Positions 46,659-56,193 of a stretch of 64,000 nt of DNA are shown here, piece by piece. The stretch is from a virus. The notes below the pieces were generated by a model, which had not been told where the DNA came from, ran no database searches, and saw nothing but the letters and a program-made list of their open reading frames with translations. The stretch is from IMG/VR virus record IMGVR_UViG_3300050821_001689, positions 1 through 64,000 of that record; one strand, 5' to 3'. The translations under genes were made by a program, and so were the position numbers. Each line of letters opens with the position of its first letter. Positions within the stretch are counted from its first letter, which is position 1.

Positions 46659-49600
46659 TAGTTTGCCTGTACCGTTAGAAGACGGGGAATAGTGATACCC
46701 AGCCCGTAGATTTCCACGTTCGTAGCAGTGTCGGTTGTACGAGATAGTTGTAGACGAAGGACGCCACCAGCGACACATCCGGTCATGGTAATACCCGTTA
46801 AGGTAGCGTCCCACTGGCGGTTGGCATTCCCGTTGAGAGTAATGGTCCCAAGCGACTGTGCCGTGTTGAAGGCCACGTCGTCAGTTGTGGAACCGTCTCC
46901 CTTCGAGCAGGCTGTAGCAATTTGCATAATCACCGTATGCCCGTTGGTCGCGTCGGTCGAGGCTAGACGGAGACGGACGTTCGGGTTGGTCGCAGTGTCC
47001 CAGTCGGCAGGGAGACCAATGGACATCTGACCAGTATCAGACGCGCCCCAAGTGAGGAAGCCTTCTTTATTATTCGTACCTGCCCGGCAAGTAGCCGCAG
47101 GAGTGGACCCAGTGGACCAACCCGATGCCGCGACGGCATTCACACAATCAGCGGCTGGGAAGTAATGGTAATCCGGGAAATCAATGAATGCCGGAGTCGA
47201 GCCAGAACCTTTAGTCTGGAGAATTTGTCCAGACGTGCCCACGGCCACCGAAGCGGTTCCTTGTCCGCCACCAGAGCCGACCACGACCGCGTTGTTAGTC
47301 AACGAGGAACCAGAGGTAACGCAAGTGGCACAAGTTAGAGTTAGGTTACCCGAGAACGTTCCTCCACCACCGAGAGGACTAGTGGTCGAGATAGATTGTG
47401 TCGAAGACGTGGCAGTAATACCTCCGGTTCCAATCGCGGTAACCGAACCGGTGGAATCCATTTGAATACCATTAGCCGTTCCCTGTGCAGTGAACTTAAA
47501 TGGCTTCATGGTAGAGGTGGTTCCGGTGTGAAGGTTAAATAGGGAACCAGTAGAGGTGGAATTTCCGTCCGTGATTTCCCAGGCGTTCCTAGTTCCTGTC
47601 ATTACTCCATGTGTAAATAGAGAGTTAAAGGTGGTCATAGATAGAGAAAGGTCGGCTGACGGAGCCGTAAGAGCCGACCATGCTGTAGCTGCTGAACCAG
47701 AACAGGAACCCCATGTAGGTGTGCCTCCGCTAGCCGAGGTAAGACATAGTGTTCCCGCACCACCAGTAGCTGTGGATACGAGCTTAGTCCCATCCGAATA
47801 AACTGCCCCGTTAGTATTGGCTAGGCCGGAAGAAGCGTTCGTCCCTCCATTGGCTAGGGGAAGTGTTCCAGTAACATCAGCGGTGAGCGACACGGCTGAC
47901 CAGGAAGGCGTGGAGCCGGAGTGTAGAAGCTGCGTAGCCGTGCCAGCCGCAAGGCGTGTTCCAGACCCAGATGTACCTCCATAGAGAATGTCGCCCGCGG
48001 TCGTGAGCGGAGATAGGTTATTGAATGCGGCCAGTGGGGCTGTCGCGTTGGTACCGCCATTGCCAATAGGAAGTGTTCCAGTAATACCTCCATTACCTCC
48101 GAGGTTAAGGTTAATGGGAGGTACATCCGCACTCACTAGAGAACGTACAGTCATATTACCCGAGCTACCGTTAGGCGAGGCCCATACTTGATTAGCAGAT
48201 TGCGTGCCGAACATAGGACCAGTAACCGGATTACATGTTGGGGCAGTATTATCGTTTGTGGCCGTGACCACCGTATTCACACAGGCACCGATACCCGAAG
48301 CTGGAGCAAAAGCGCCAGTGAGTACATTGGAGGCATTTGTCCAGCGAATAAATCCAGTTGAAGCGGTACTCGGGAAGATGAACTCTTCACCAGAAGCCGA
48401 CACGGCAGTTGGTGCAGTTAATGTGATTGCATTCGGTACCAAGGAAGGCGTAGTCCCCTGCCCTAGATTTATATTCCCTGCGACAGTAGTATTCGAGATA
48501 GTTATGGAGTTACTTACGGTGAGATTTCCATTCACGTCGAGTTTAGCAATATCAGCGCCCGCTGCGGCATTCTGAAAGTGTAGGAAGTTCCCAGTAGAAG
48601 TCGAGTCGGTCGCTCGCTTTGCATAGATAACATCCGTACCGTTAGCTCCTTGAATTATCGAATGGCCGGAACCCGAGGAGTAAAGCCAATTCACCGAACC
48701 GCCTATTCCCGAAGAAGCTGTCCAGAAGGTTCCCTGACCAGCCACCGCGCTTCCGCTAACGGCACCAGCCGCGCAGGAGTTCCATGTAGGAGTAGCTCCA
48801 TTCGATACGAGACATAACCCGTTACCTCCGATACTCAAATTGCCATAGGTATTCGTTCCCGTACCCACAATTAATCCACCAGCGCCAGTAGCAGGTGCTA
48901 GAGCATTGAAGGCGGTAGAAGCGGTGGTCTGTCCCGTTCCGCCGTTGGCAATAGCTGTCGTTCCGGTTGTATCGTTAGCGAGATTAACCGCGGCATAGGT
49001 TGGGGCTCCTGCGGCATTACCATGAAGAACTGTGGTCGTGGTACCAGCAGGTCCAATTTGTGTAGCCTGTCCACCGGCCCCGAGGACAATTTGATTATTC
49101 GTAAGAGCGGCGGCGTTCGTAGTACAGGTTGGACAAGTTAAATTACCTGTCGTTGCCGACTCTACCAGTGGTGCCGAGGCTCCGTCAGCGAAGGTACCGG
49201 TAGTATTAGGAAGAGTAAGTGTCGGTGTTCCGGCAGTGGCTTGGGGCGTGATGGTTACCGTTCCAGAGGTCGCTCCGGTCAAGGCAAGCTGACCGGTAGT
49301 AGAGGTAGCTACTCCGATGGTTAATACGGGAGATACCCAAGTTAAGTTAGACGAGCCACCGAAAGTGCCGGAGTTATTGAATTGAACCTGTGTGTTGGCT
49401 CCTCCAGGAGTACCAGTTCCTCCCGAACAAGGGGAGAAGGATAGTTGTAGTGAGCCGTTGGACGATAGACACTGTGTTCCCGTAGAATCGGTAGTCGGCA
49501 ATGCCCAAACTAAATTAGATGTCGAGGACCCACCCTTAAATCCTGCCCAATGTGCTAGGTCGGTGGAGAAGAATCTCAACTCTTTCCCGTTGGAGATAGA

Positions 49601-52456
49601 CTGATGGTCAGTAAAGGTCTCTGGGACGTTAATTCCTGCAAATACGCTCGAAGAGTTTGGAAACGACCAGCTTCTTGGGGCTGTGATACCTGGGGCCGTA
49701 ATTGTTAATTGACCGAAACGTAGCTTCCAAGTCATTAGTCCGTTGGAATCCAAGGAGGTCTGAGCAGCACCCAGTTGATTCGTGGCTGCCGGACCAAACG
49801 AGGCACTACTATCCGTGGCGTTACATGTTGCTAGGTTAAAGCCCCCAACAACTTGCTTATACACACTATTGGCGGGGTCGAACCTATAGAAGTTATAGAA
49901 TTGTAGGTTTGTAGTCTCGGAAGGGGCTGTACAGGAAAGAGCAACATTTTGATTAGTAAAAACCCCAACGCTAGCAGTAGCTACAGGTAAGGACTCATTG
50001 CCCTCGAAGTCCGTAGTTGTAACGGAATAAAGCTGGAATCCTGGAGGAACAGACCCTCCTGCTCCCGGAACGGCGGTAAAGTTAGTAGGCGCGGGTTGGG
50101 TAAAGAAAGTGCGGTCGGTATTCTTTAGGGATGTTTGTACGCTAGTAGTAATAGGCCCGGCAAAGAACGGACGCCCGTTGTAGTTGAAATTTGATATGGC
50201 TACACTGGCAATTCCTCCGGCACTAAACGAATTTACGTTAGCAAGGGTGGTATCAACTAGTGGTGTTCCGTCCTTACTTCCAAATCCAGAGATGTTATTA
50301 ATCGAGAAAGCCTGAGTTGGCCAGCCAATATTGAATAAAGGAGTAAGAAGATTAGCTGAGGTGATATTCTCAGCCATCCAAGTTTGGTTGTTAATCGCAG
50401 CCTGCCCTGGAATCTGGTCTAACTGATAACCACTACCTACGAAACCCACTGAGCGCATTACCAGGTTACCTGCTATCGCCATGCCGGTACCGACAGCGGC
50501 GGAAGCTTCTGTTTGTCTAATGCACGGACCTACACCAAAGGAGGCGCTGTTCTGGGAACACCTTCCGCGGTTGAATTCTAAATTAAATCCGCCCTTTTGG
50601 GTAAGTTTAGCCTCGCTGGAACTGTTGCCAGAAAATTGAAAATTCTCGAAAAGAATGCCGGAGTCCCCGAATCCTGATGTATCAGTATCAATAGTTACGC
50701 AACTCTGTAATACGTTGTTGCAGTTAAAGAATACTCCATTAAAATGGATATCTCCTTGATTACCTGGCATGTAAATTAACGGTTGGGCGTTACCGTCAAT
50801 TTGGTTGATGTTATTGGAGCCGCTGCCATCGGCTATCCTTCGGTCTGTCTTGGACTGACCATCCCAAAGCATTCCGGTGGTGGTAATAAACGGCTGATTG
50901 AACTGTACCCGGCCAGCCTGGACAAATCCCACCGCTATTCCCGAAGAGGCAATCGTTGGTAGGTTTATGGGGGAGTTAAAGACAAAGAATCCCCCGGCAC
51001 TTTGGGATGTTGGAATATATATAGTCCCACCGCCTTCGGTAATGGCGGCTTGGTATGCCTGTTTAACCGCGGGCCAGTTGTCATGTTGTACTAAAGCTGC
51101 ACCTACGTTAGTGCTAGCATTATCTGCTAGCGTAATTGTAGTTCCCAGTACTCCACCGATAGAGACGATAGTGGAGGACAGATTACCTGCTATTGTGAAT
51201 GCTTGGGGAGAAGTTGGGTAGTAAGAAGGGAAACCCGTTTCGTTAAATCCGCAGTCTAAATAGTAGGCATCAATACCAACGGAAGTTCCCACTAATACGT
51301 TATTTCGATAAATTAGATAACGTAATACGGTAGTTAACCCGCCGGAAGTTTGCGTGTTCCACGACAATTTATTGCAGGCTGAAACTGATACAGCGGCACT
51401 GGCGGTCTGGGTAGCGTTGCCATTAGCAGTCGGTTGGTAAACGGTAAAGGTCGTCCCGCTGGGAACAGTAGCCACAGTAAAGTCCCCGTTCAACCCGCTG
51501 CCGCTGGAGAAACCGCCGACCTCAATGGCGGCCCCAACTTGGATATTATGTGTGGCTGAGGTGGTATAGGTAGTAATTCCTGCCACTCTAGTACCAGACG
51601 TAACGGTTTGAGTTACCGTACCTAGAGAACTTTGGCCTACCGTGGTGGTTCCGGTAACCGAAGCGGCAGTAAGGCCATTCGTAAAGTCCTCAGCCACGAT
51701 TTTGTAATTATACGTCGTTGCTCCACCAAGGATATTAACGGGGGAGACTGTTGGGGTATTTGGGGTGGCTAACGTCGTCGCCGGTCCTGCTCCGTTGATT
51801 TCAATTCCCTGTCCTACTAGGAAAGTTGATGCCGAGGTAACAAGTAGGCTATTAGTTCCGGCATTTATGGTACCGGTTGTCGTTGTCGGAGAGGAGGAGC
51901 TAGCATAGGCCCCAAATCTAGTGATATCGAACCAGGGATTAGGTCCTTTTGATTGTACGTCCCGATTGACAGTGAGGGTAGTTCCGTTATCAACTTCTCC
52001 CGAGCTAGTAAGCACTCCAGAGCCGTTGGTGGCCTGAATAGTACCGGCAGGTCCTATTCCAGGACTTCCTCCGGTGCTTCCACAGGCTGTGACCGTTGAG
52101 TTAGGTACACAGGGGAAGGAGAAATTAACCGTCTTACCCGAATATCCTACACGAGAGAAGGTTACCGTATAATTTCCAGGACCGACGAAGAACTGGTAGT
52201 TGCCTTGGCCATCCGTTTGTATAGGATTCAACGTTTGATTTAGCGGAGTTAGGCCGGTGACATCCGTGAAAACGGTGGTTGCCAAGGCGGTACAAGGGAT
52301 TCCCGTAGCGTTTAGATTACATACCGTCACCGTAGCCAGGGGAATAGGTTGTCCATTCTGATTTAATAGAATATCGTTCTGAATGTACACCTGTCCCTGA
52401 GCTTGGGAGGGAAGGAGAAATAGAAGTAAAGGAAGTAAGAGTAACCAACGTCTCAT
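46658..52456 (-). CDS. Giant secreted tail fibre/spike, 1,932 aa
   Basis: Signal peptide RRWLLLLPLLLFLLPSQAQG. Then a carboxypeptidase-regulatory-like beta domain (PLATVTVCNLNATG, DGQGNYQFFVGPGNYTV), a pectate-lyase-type beta-helix around residues 440-760 (GGTIYIPTSQSAGGFFVF), then many fibre repeats with LTNNQIVLGAGG and ANGGTGQTTASTAFNAL. The C-terminal domain has ADWDTATNPNVRLRL. The largest gene in the window; the probable host-recognition spike. Confidence 0.7.
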   Translation of the reverse strand: MRRWLLLLPLLLFLLPSQAQGQVYIQNDILLNQNGQPIPLATVTVCNLNATGIPCTALATTVFTDVTGLTPLNQTLNPIQTDGQGNYQFFVGPGNYTVTFSRVGYSGKTVNFSFPCVPNSTVTACGSTGGSPGIGPAGTIQATNGSGVLTSSGEVDNGTTLTVNRDVQSKGPNPWFDITRFGAYASSSSPTTTTGTINAGTNSLLVTSASTFLVGQGIEINGAGPATTLATPNTPTVSPVNILGGATTYNYKIVAEDFTNGLTAASVTGTTTVGQSSLGTVTQTVTSGTRVAGITTYTTSATHNIQVGAAIEVGGFSSGSGLNGDFTVATVPSGTTFTVYQPTANGNATQTASAAVSVSACNKLSWNTQTSGGLTTVLRYLIYRNNVLVGTSVGIDAYYLDCGFNETGFPSYYPTSPQAFTIAGNLSSTIVSIGGVLGTTITLADNASTNVGAALVQHDNWPAVKQAYQAAITEGGGTIYIPTSQSAGGFFVFNSPINLPTIASSGIAVGFVQAGRVQFNQPFITTTGMLWDGQSKTDRRIADGSGSNNINQIDGNAQPLIYMPGNQGDIHFNGVFFNCNNVLQSCVTIDTDTSGFGDSGILFENFQFSGNSSSEAKLTQKGGFNLEFNRGRCSQNSASFGVGPCIRQTEASAAVGTGMAIAGNLVMRSVGFVGSGYQLDQIPGQAAINNQTWMAENITSANLLTPLFNIGWPTQAFSINNISGFGSKDGTPLVDTTLANVNSFSAGGIASVAISNFNYNGRPFFAGPITTSVQTSLKNTDRTFFTQPAPTNFTAVPGAGGSVPPGFQLYSVTTTDFEGNESLPVATASVGVFTNQNVALSCTAPSETTNLQFYNFYRFDPANSVYKQVVGGFNLATCNATDSSASFGPAATNQLGAAQTSLDSNGLMTWKLRFGQLTITAPGITAPRSWSFPNSSSVFAGINVPETFTDHQSISNGKELRFFSTDLAHWAGFKGGSSTSNLVWALPTTDSTGTQCLSSNGSLQLSFSPCSGGTGTPGGANTQVQFNNSGTFGGSSNLTWVSPVLTIGVATSTTGQLALTGATSGTVTITPQATAGTPTLTLPNTTGTFADGASAPLVESATTGNLTCPTCTTNAAALTNNQIVLGAGGQATQIGPAGTTTTVLHGNAAGAPTYAAVNLANDTTGTTAIANGGTGQTTASTAFNALAPATGAGGLIVGTGTNTYGNLSIGGNGLCLVSNGATPTWNSCAAGAVSGSAVAGQGTFWTASSGIGGSVNWLYSSGSGHSIIQGANGTDVIYAKRATDSTSTGNFLHFQNAAAGADIAKLDVNGNLTVSNSITISNTTVAGNINLGQGTTPSLVPNAITLTAPTAVSASGEEFIFPSTASTGFIRWTNASNVLTGAFAPASGIGACVNTVVTATNDNTAPTCNPVTGPMFGTQSANQVWASPNGSSGNMTVRSLVSADVPPINLNLGGNGGITGTLPIGNGGTNATAPLAAFNNLSPLTTAGDILYGGTSGSGTRLAAGTATQLLHSGSTPSWSAVSLTADVTGTLPLANGGTNASSGLANTNGAVYSDGTKLVSTATGGAGTLCLTSASGGTPTWGSCSGSAATAWSALTAPSADLSLSMTTFNSLFTHGVMTGTRNAWEITDGNSTSTGSLFNLHTGTTSTMKPFKFTAQGTANGIQMDSTGSVTAIGTGGITATSSTQSISTTSPLGGGGTFSGNLTLTCATCVTSGSSLTNNAVVVGSGGGQGTASVAVGTSGQILQTKGSGSTPAFIDFPDYHYFPAADCVNAVAASGWSTGSTPAATCRAGTNNKEGFLTWGASDTGQMSIGLPADWDTATNPNVRLRLASTDATNGHTVIMQIATACSKGDGSTTDDVAFNTAQSLGTITLNGNANRQWDATLTGITMTGCVAGGVLRLQLSRTTDTATNVEIYGLGITIPRLLTVQAN

Positions 52457-52459
52457 TTT

Positions 52460-53320
52460 TTATTCCTGTGAAGTTCCAATGGGTCCGGTACGAACTGCTT
52501 CCTTGATATCGTCAAACTTACCCTTGGGTTCCTCAATTCCAGCTTCTACGCGCTTGGACTTCGGAACATCCTTGGGAAGAACCTGTCCGCGTTCCACGGC
52601 GACTTTCCAGTCTAGAATGGTTCCGCATCCCGGCTGTGGGCACTTGGAGACCTTCCTGGATAATACCACTCCGCAGTTGATGCAATTGACGGTATCAATA
52701 GCCATCTCTCCGCTAGGATTCACGGTAGCCCAGTCCGGGAGAGGATTGAGTAGCCCCATTTTATGTAACTTCCAAGCATGATTACGTGCTTGTTCCGTGA
52801 TATTTACCTGACCAAACTTACTCCAGCGATTAGTCTCGTGGATATTACGCTGCATGTACTTGATATTCTGCTTCTCGGCCTCTTCAATGTCCTGCCGAGT
52901 AGGTTCTGTCTCAATAGCCCGGATACCGAGATTCTGGTCGAAGAATACCGATTGACGTTCTAACTCATTGGCGATTTCTTCCGCGGAGATTGGCAGGAGA
53001 GCCCGGCGAAGTTGGGGTTCCATTGGCCTTCCTTCCTCGTCCATCTTCTGGTCGAGTTCGGTTCCGTACTGCGCTGTCTTGCCCTCGAATACGGAAATCT
53101 CTATGAATTTCTTGCCATCTATTTCTCTCCGCTGGGCGTATTGCACCGGCTCCCGACCCTTGAAACTAAATGTGCACTTACTTAGTTCCTCATCCGAAGC
53201 GTCGATTCCAGGGATGAAGTATGTTCCTGGGGTAATGGATGGAAGGGTAAGACGAAGAGTTGAAGGTTCGTTGTGCACTGAAATAAGACGAGCGGTTCTT
53301 ACTGCAATTGCGATGGCCAT
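52460..53320 (-). CDS. Protein with C-terminal zinc ribbon, 286 aa
   Basis: Alpha/beta N-terminal domain (TLRLTLPSITPGTYFIPG), a central charged helix, and a zinc ribbon CINCGVVLSRKVSKCPQPGC at about residue 215, then a basic/acidic tail. In the virion module upstream of the fibre; may be a capsid-associated or assembly protein. Confidence 0.5.
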   Translation of the reverse strand: MAIAIAVRTARLISVHNEPSTLRLTLPSITPGTYFIPGIDASDEELSKCTFSFKGREPVQYAQRREIDGKKFIEISVFEGKTAQYGTELDQKMDEEGRPMEPQLRRALLPISAEEIANELERQSVFFDQNLGIRAIETEPTRQDIEEAEKQNIKYMQRNIHETNRWSKFGQVNITEQARNHAWKLHKMGLLNPLPDWATVNPSGEMAIDTVNCINCGVVLSRKVSKCPQPGCGTILDWKVAVERGQVLPKDVPKSKRVEAGIEEPKGKFDDIKEAVRTGPIGTSQE

Positions 53321-53348
53321 GTTATTTTCCTTTTCGCCTTGGAACTAA

Positions 53349-53999
53349 CTATTCGGACAGGCGGTCTCGACGAATAGTAAAATCGAATTTCTCTGGTCTA
53401 TCTTGCTTGATAGGTTTCAAGTCCGATAGAACCTTACTTGCAGAAGTAGTAGAAGTAGACATGGGGTTCCCGTTAAAAGCTGGGTTAGTATCTTCGAGAA
53501 CCGATTCCACATAACTATCATACGCCCTATCCTTGGACTTCTGGCGTTCTAGAATCTCCTCGCGCTTCTTGGCCCGATTGCGTTCAACAATGGCTCTCTC
53601 ACCAAGTAACGCCGCCCTGGCAGTCTCCTGGGCTCTCTTGAGAATGGGAATGACTTTCTCAATTATAAATATCGTAGGAGCAAAGGGGATATCGTTCTCA
53701 TCCACGAAATGAGTAACGCAGTTATAGGAACCTTTAGAAGTATCCTCGCCAAGAGCGGATTCACAAAGGGACAGAGCCATCGAAGGCGGTTCCCAAGTGA
53801 GTAGGTGGTAAGAACAAGGGTTAGTGCCAAAACAGACTGGAACGATGTGCTTCTTACTCGTTTCCATTGTCCATTCCAACTTAAATAACGGCATTCCTTG
53901 ATGCTCACCACCCTCACGTCTGAGCATGATGTTAAGGGCAGTCTCTTCCTCCCGAGAGAGTCGGATTCCGCCCTCAACTAGTGTAGGTGTGTTTGTCAT
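53349..53999 (-). CDS. Hypothetical protein, 216 aa
   Basis: The start was set at ATG 53999 (TNTPTLVEGG), one base from the stop of the secreted neighbour; the open frame extends 11 codons further. Contains a long basic helix (AREALLGERAIVERNRAKK-type) and a disordered tail. No family recognised. Confidence 0.5.
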   Translation of the reverse strand: MTNTPTLVEGGIRLSREEETALNIMLRREGGEHQGMPLFKLEWTMETSKKHIVPVCFGTNPCSYHLLTWEPPSMALSLCESALGEDTSKGSYNCVTHFVDENDIPFAPTIFIIEKVIPILKRAQETARAALLGERAIVERNRAKKREEILERQKSKDRAYDSYVESVLEDTNPAFNGNPMSTSTTSASKVLSDLKPIKQDRPEKFDFTIRRDRLSE

Positions 54000-54829
54000 T
54001 AGCTGACAGGTTGAACGGGGACATAACCCCATACTTTTGCGTGGATAGCTCCGGCACCCGGAGTACCGCCAGCCGCAGTGAATACTACCGCTGCTAGGGT
54101 CGTCTCCGCAGCTAAGTTTACGATGGCCGAGGCAGTTTCAAAGCCACGGGCCGTCGAACCCGCAGTCAAGCCGGTATCGGTGGTTACGAATGCCGCAGTC
54201 GAACCGACAATACCAAGGTTCCAAGAGGTAGCCACGGTAATAGTCGTATTCACGCGAGCAGAAGCACCCTCCACAATAAAGTGCGAAGGGAGTTTCACGG
54301 TAGATGTGGTGGTTACTCCCGAAGTGGAAAGAGTTACGTTCCCAAGGTCCACAGCAAAGTATACCAAGCCTCCGCCGTTGTTCTGCGCATCGAGAATTGC
54401 TTCCTCAATACCGAAATCGCCGGAAGAAACGAAGGTTCCGTTACCGTGAGCGTTGGCGAAGGTCGCCGTGACCTGGCAAACACCCTGGTTAGGGTTGAGT
54501 GGTTGACATCCCGATACGGCGGATGGCGTTACCACCTCTGCGTTGGAACCAAAGTCCACCTGAAGCGGAACGTTGGTGCTGAAAGGAACGAATGGTCGGC
54601 CATCTGGGAGAGTTACGTACCCATAAAGCATCGACATCGTTTGGGAGCCGGTTCCAGTAAAACCAATGGCGACAGTAGAACTCCATTGGTTATAGGCCGA
54701 AGCAAAGTACGTACCGCTTGGTCCATTTACACGAGCCGGTCCCTGTTGAGCCTTAGCTGGCGTAGCTAGGGTAAGCCCCATCACTACAAGAGCAAAGGTT
54801 GCGAGAATTGCGAGAAGTTTACGAGTCAT
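53999..54829 (-). CDS. Secreted protein next to the major capsid gene, 276 aa
   Basis: Signal peptide TRKLLAILATFALVVMGLTLATPAKAQ with an A-x-A cleavage site. Mature part is beta-rich (TYFASAYNQWSSTVAIGFTG, GGGLVYFAVDLGNVTLST). In many phages a decoration protein follows the capsid gene, but a Sec-exported one would not reach the cytosolic capsid, so a surface role is more likely. Confidence 0.55.
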   Translation of the reverse strand: MTRKLLAILATFALVVMGLTLATPAKAQQGPARVNGPSGTYFASAYNQWSSTVAIGFTGTGSQTMSMLYGYVTLPDGRPFVPFSTNVPLQVDFGSNAEVVTPSAVSGCQPLNPNQGVCQVTATFANAHGNGTFVSSGDFGIEEAILDAQNNGGGLVYFAVDLGNVTLSTSGVTTTSTVKLPSHFIVEGASARVNTTITVATSWNLGIVGSTAAFVTTDTGLTAGSTARGFETASAIVNLAAETTLAAVVFTAAGGTPGAGAIHAKVWGYVPVQPVS

Positions 54830-54868
54830 TGTTTCGATTCTCCTGAAATTTGGTGCGGGCAGATTCCG

Positions 54869-56131
54869 TTAGATTGTTGTATATCCCGTAGGTATAGCAA
54901 GCTGGTCGATGTAACCAACCGCTCCCGGATTGTCGATGAAGAACTGACCGAACCAGTAGACATAGAACAACGTAGCCGCTAGAGGCGAACCAGTCGTCGA
55001 GTCGATAGGACGGGTGAAGTAGGAACCGTCTTCGTTCTTGAGGAAGTCGATAGGAGCGGACTCCACCTTACCCCAAGTATCGAAGTTCACGAAGTCGATA
55101 CGGTCACGGGCGGCCTGGATGTCTTCCATCGCATTCACGCCTGCGAGCTTCGTGTCTCCAAAGAGCATGTCAATGGACTCATTGCCGGAACCCTTGTGGA
55201 TTTCGGTCACGAGAATTGCCAACTCTTCGTAAGCAGCACGCTGCGCCGGGTGAAGGTGAGCAGCAAGTTGCTTCGGGTTCACGGCGTTCACACGCTGCTT
55301 AATTTTGTTGAGAATTAAGCGAATCGGGGCCGTGGTTAGGGCGTTCTGTCCGTTGTGAACCGCGTTGGCGCGGATTTCAGGAACAGATGCACGGGAAAGG
55401 TTGAGCCAGGTTCCGGCTGCGGAATCGGAGTGGTGGTAAGGAAGACCGAAGTATCCTGCCGGAGAAGCCCCAGCAACACCTTCGATTAGAATTACGTCAC
55501 CCGAAGTTACGACGAAGCCGATTTGTCCGGTTAGGTTAATTACGTTGTTCGGATAGTCAACCGAGGCTACGGTCACCTGACCACGCTGAGTGGTGATGGT
55601 GGTGTCGTAGATGTTGAGAATCTGACCGGCGCGGATTAACTGGGAGAAGAAAGGAGCTACGGCAACGGTGAGGGAGGCATCCGTTGCAAGCTGACCCTGG
55701 GAAGTGGTGGCAATTACGTTGTTCCCGGCAGTCTGGAGTTGACCGTTCCAGAAAACACGGAATTCTCTCATAGCGTTCTTAATTTCTAGCGCGATGAGCT
55801 TACGAATAGCCTTCGATTCCCCGTTAGTCTGGTCGAGCGCATCCTTGTTGATTTCAATAGCGATACGTGCGGCTAGAGGAGTGAGGGTTGCTGCATCGTA
55901 GTGCGTTGCGGTACCACGACCGAGAGCGCCACCAGCTAAGTTAACCTGACCGGTACGTGCTCCTGGACGAATCTGCAACGGGATACGCGAAGCACGAGAG
56001 GAAACTTTGAGAACGTCCCGGCGCGTATCAATTTTGGAGAAGAGGGAGTCTGGATATCCAAAAAGCTCAGGTAGTTTATCGCGTACCTGTTCTAACTGGA
56101 GACCAATGACATCCGAGGTTGCTTGTGCCAT
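54869..56131 (-). CDS. Major capsid protein
   Basis: 420 aa, directly after a scaffold-like gene and close to the portal. FGYPDSLFSKIDTRRDVLKV, then RIPLQIRPGARTGQ, then FRVFWNGQLQTAGNN and a long beta/alpha region read like an HK97-fold podoviral capsid subunit. Codon use is strongly C-ending, as expected for a highly expressed gene. Confidence 0.75.
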   Translation of the reverse strand: MAQATSDVIGLQLEQVRDKLPELFGYPDSLFSKIDTRRDVLKVSSRASRIPLQIRPGARTGQVNLAGGALGRGTATHYDAATLTPLAARIAIEINKDALDQTNGESKAIRKLIALEIKNAMREFRVFWNGQLQTAGNNVIATTSQGQLATDASLTVAVAPFFSQLIRAGQILNIYDTTITTQRGQVTVASVDYPNNVINLTGQIGFVVTSGDVILIEGVAGASPAGYFGLPYHHSDSAAGTWLNLSRASVPEIRANAVHNGQNALTTAPIRLILNKIKQRVNAVNPKQLAAHLHPAQRAAYEELAILVTEIHKGSGNESIDMLFGDTKLAGVNAMEDIQAARDRIDFVNFDTWGKVESAPIDFLKNEDGSYFTRPIDSTTGSPLAATLFYVYWFGQFFIDNPGAVGYIDQLAIPTGYTTI

Positions 56132-56193
56132 TTAGATACACCAAAGGTGTGAAATGCGGTGGCTTGAGGTCGAGTCAAGGACTCTGATTCAAG

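Noticed and set aside
46659-46814. Extended N-terminus of the beta-sandwich protein
   Set aside because: The extension lies within the fibre gene, and the signal peptide starts at the internal ATG at 46658.
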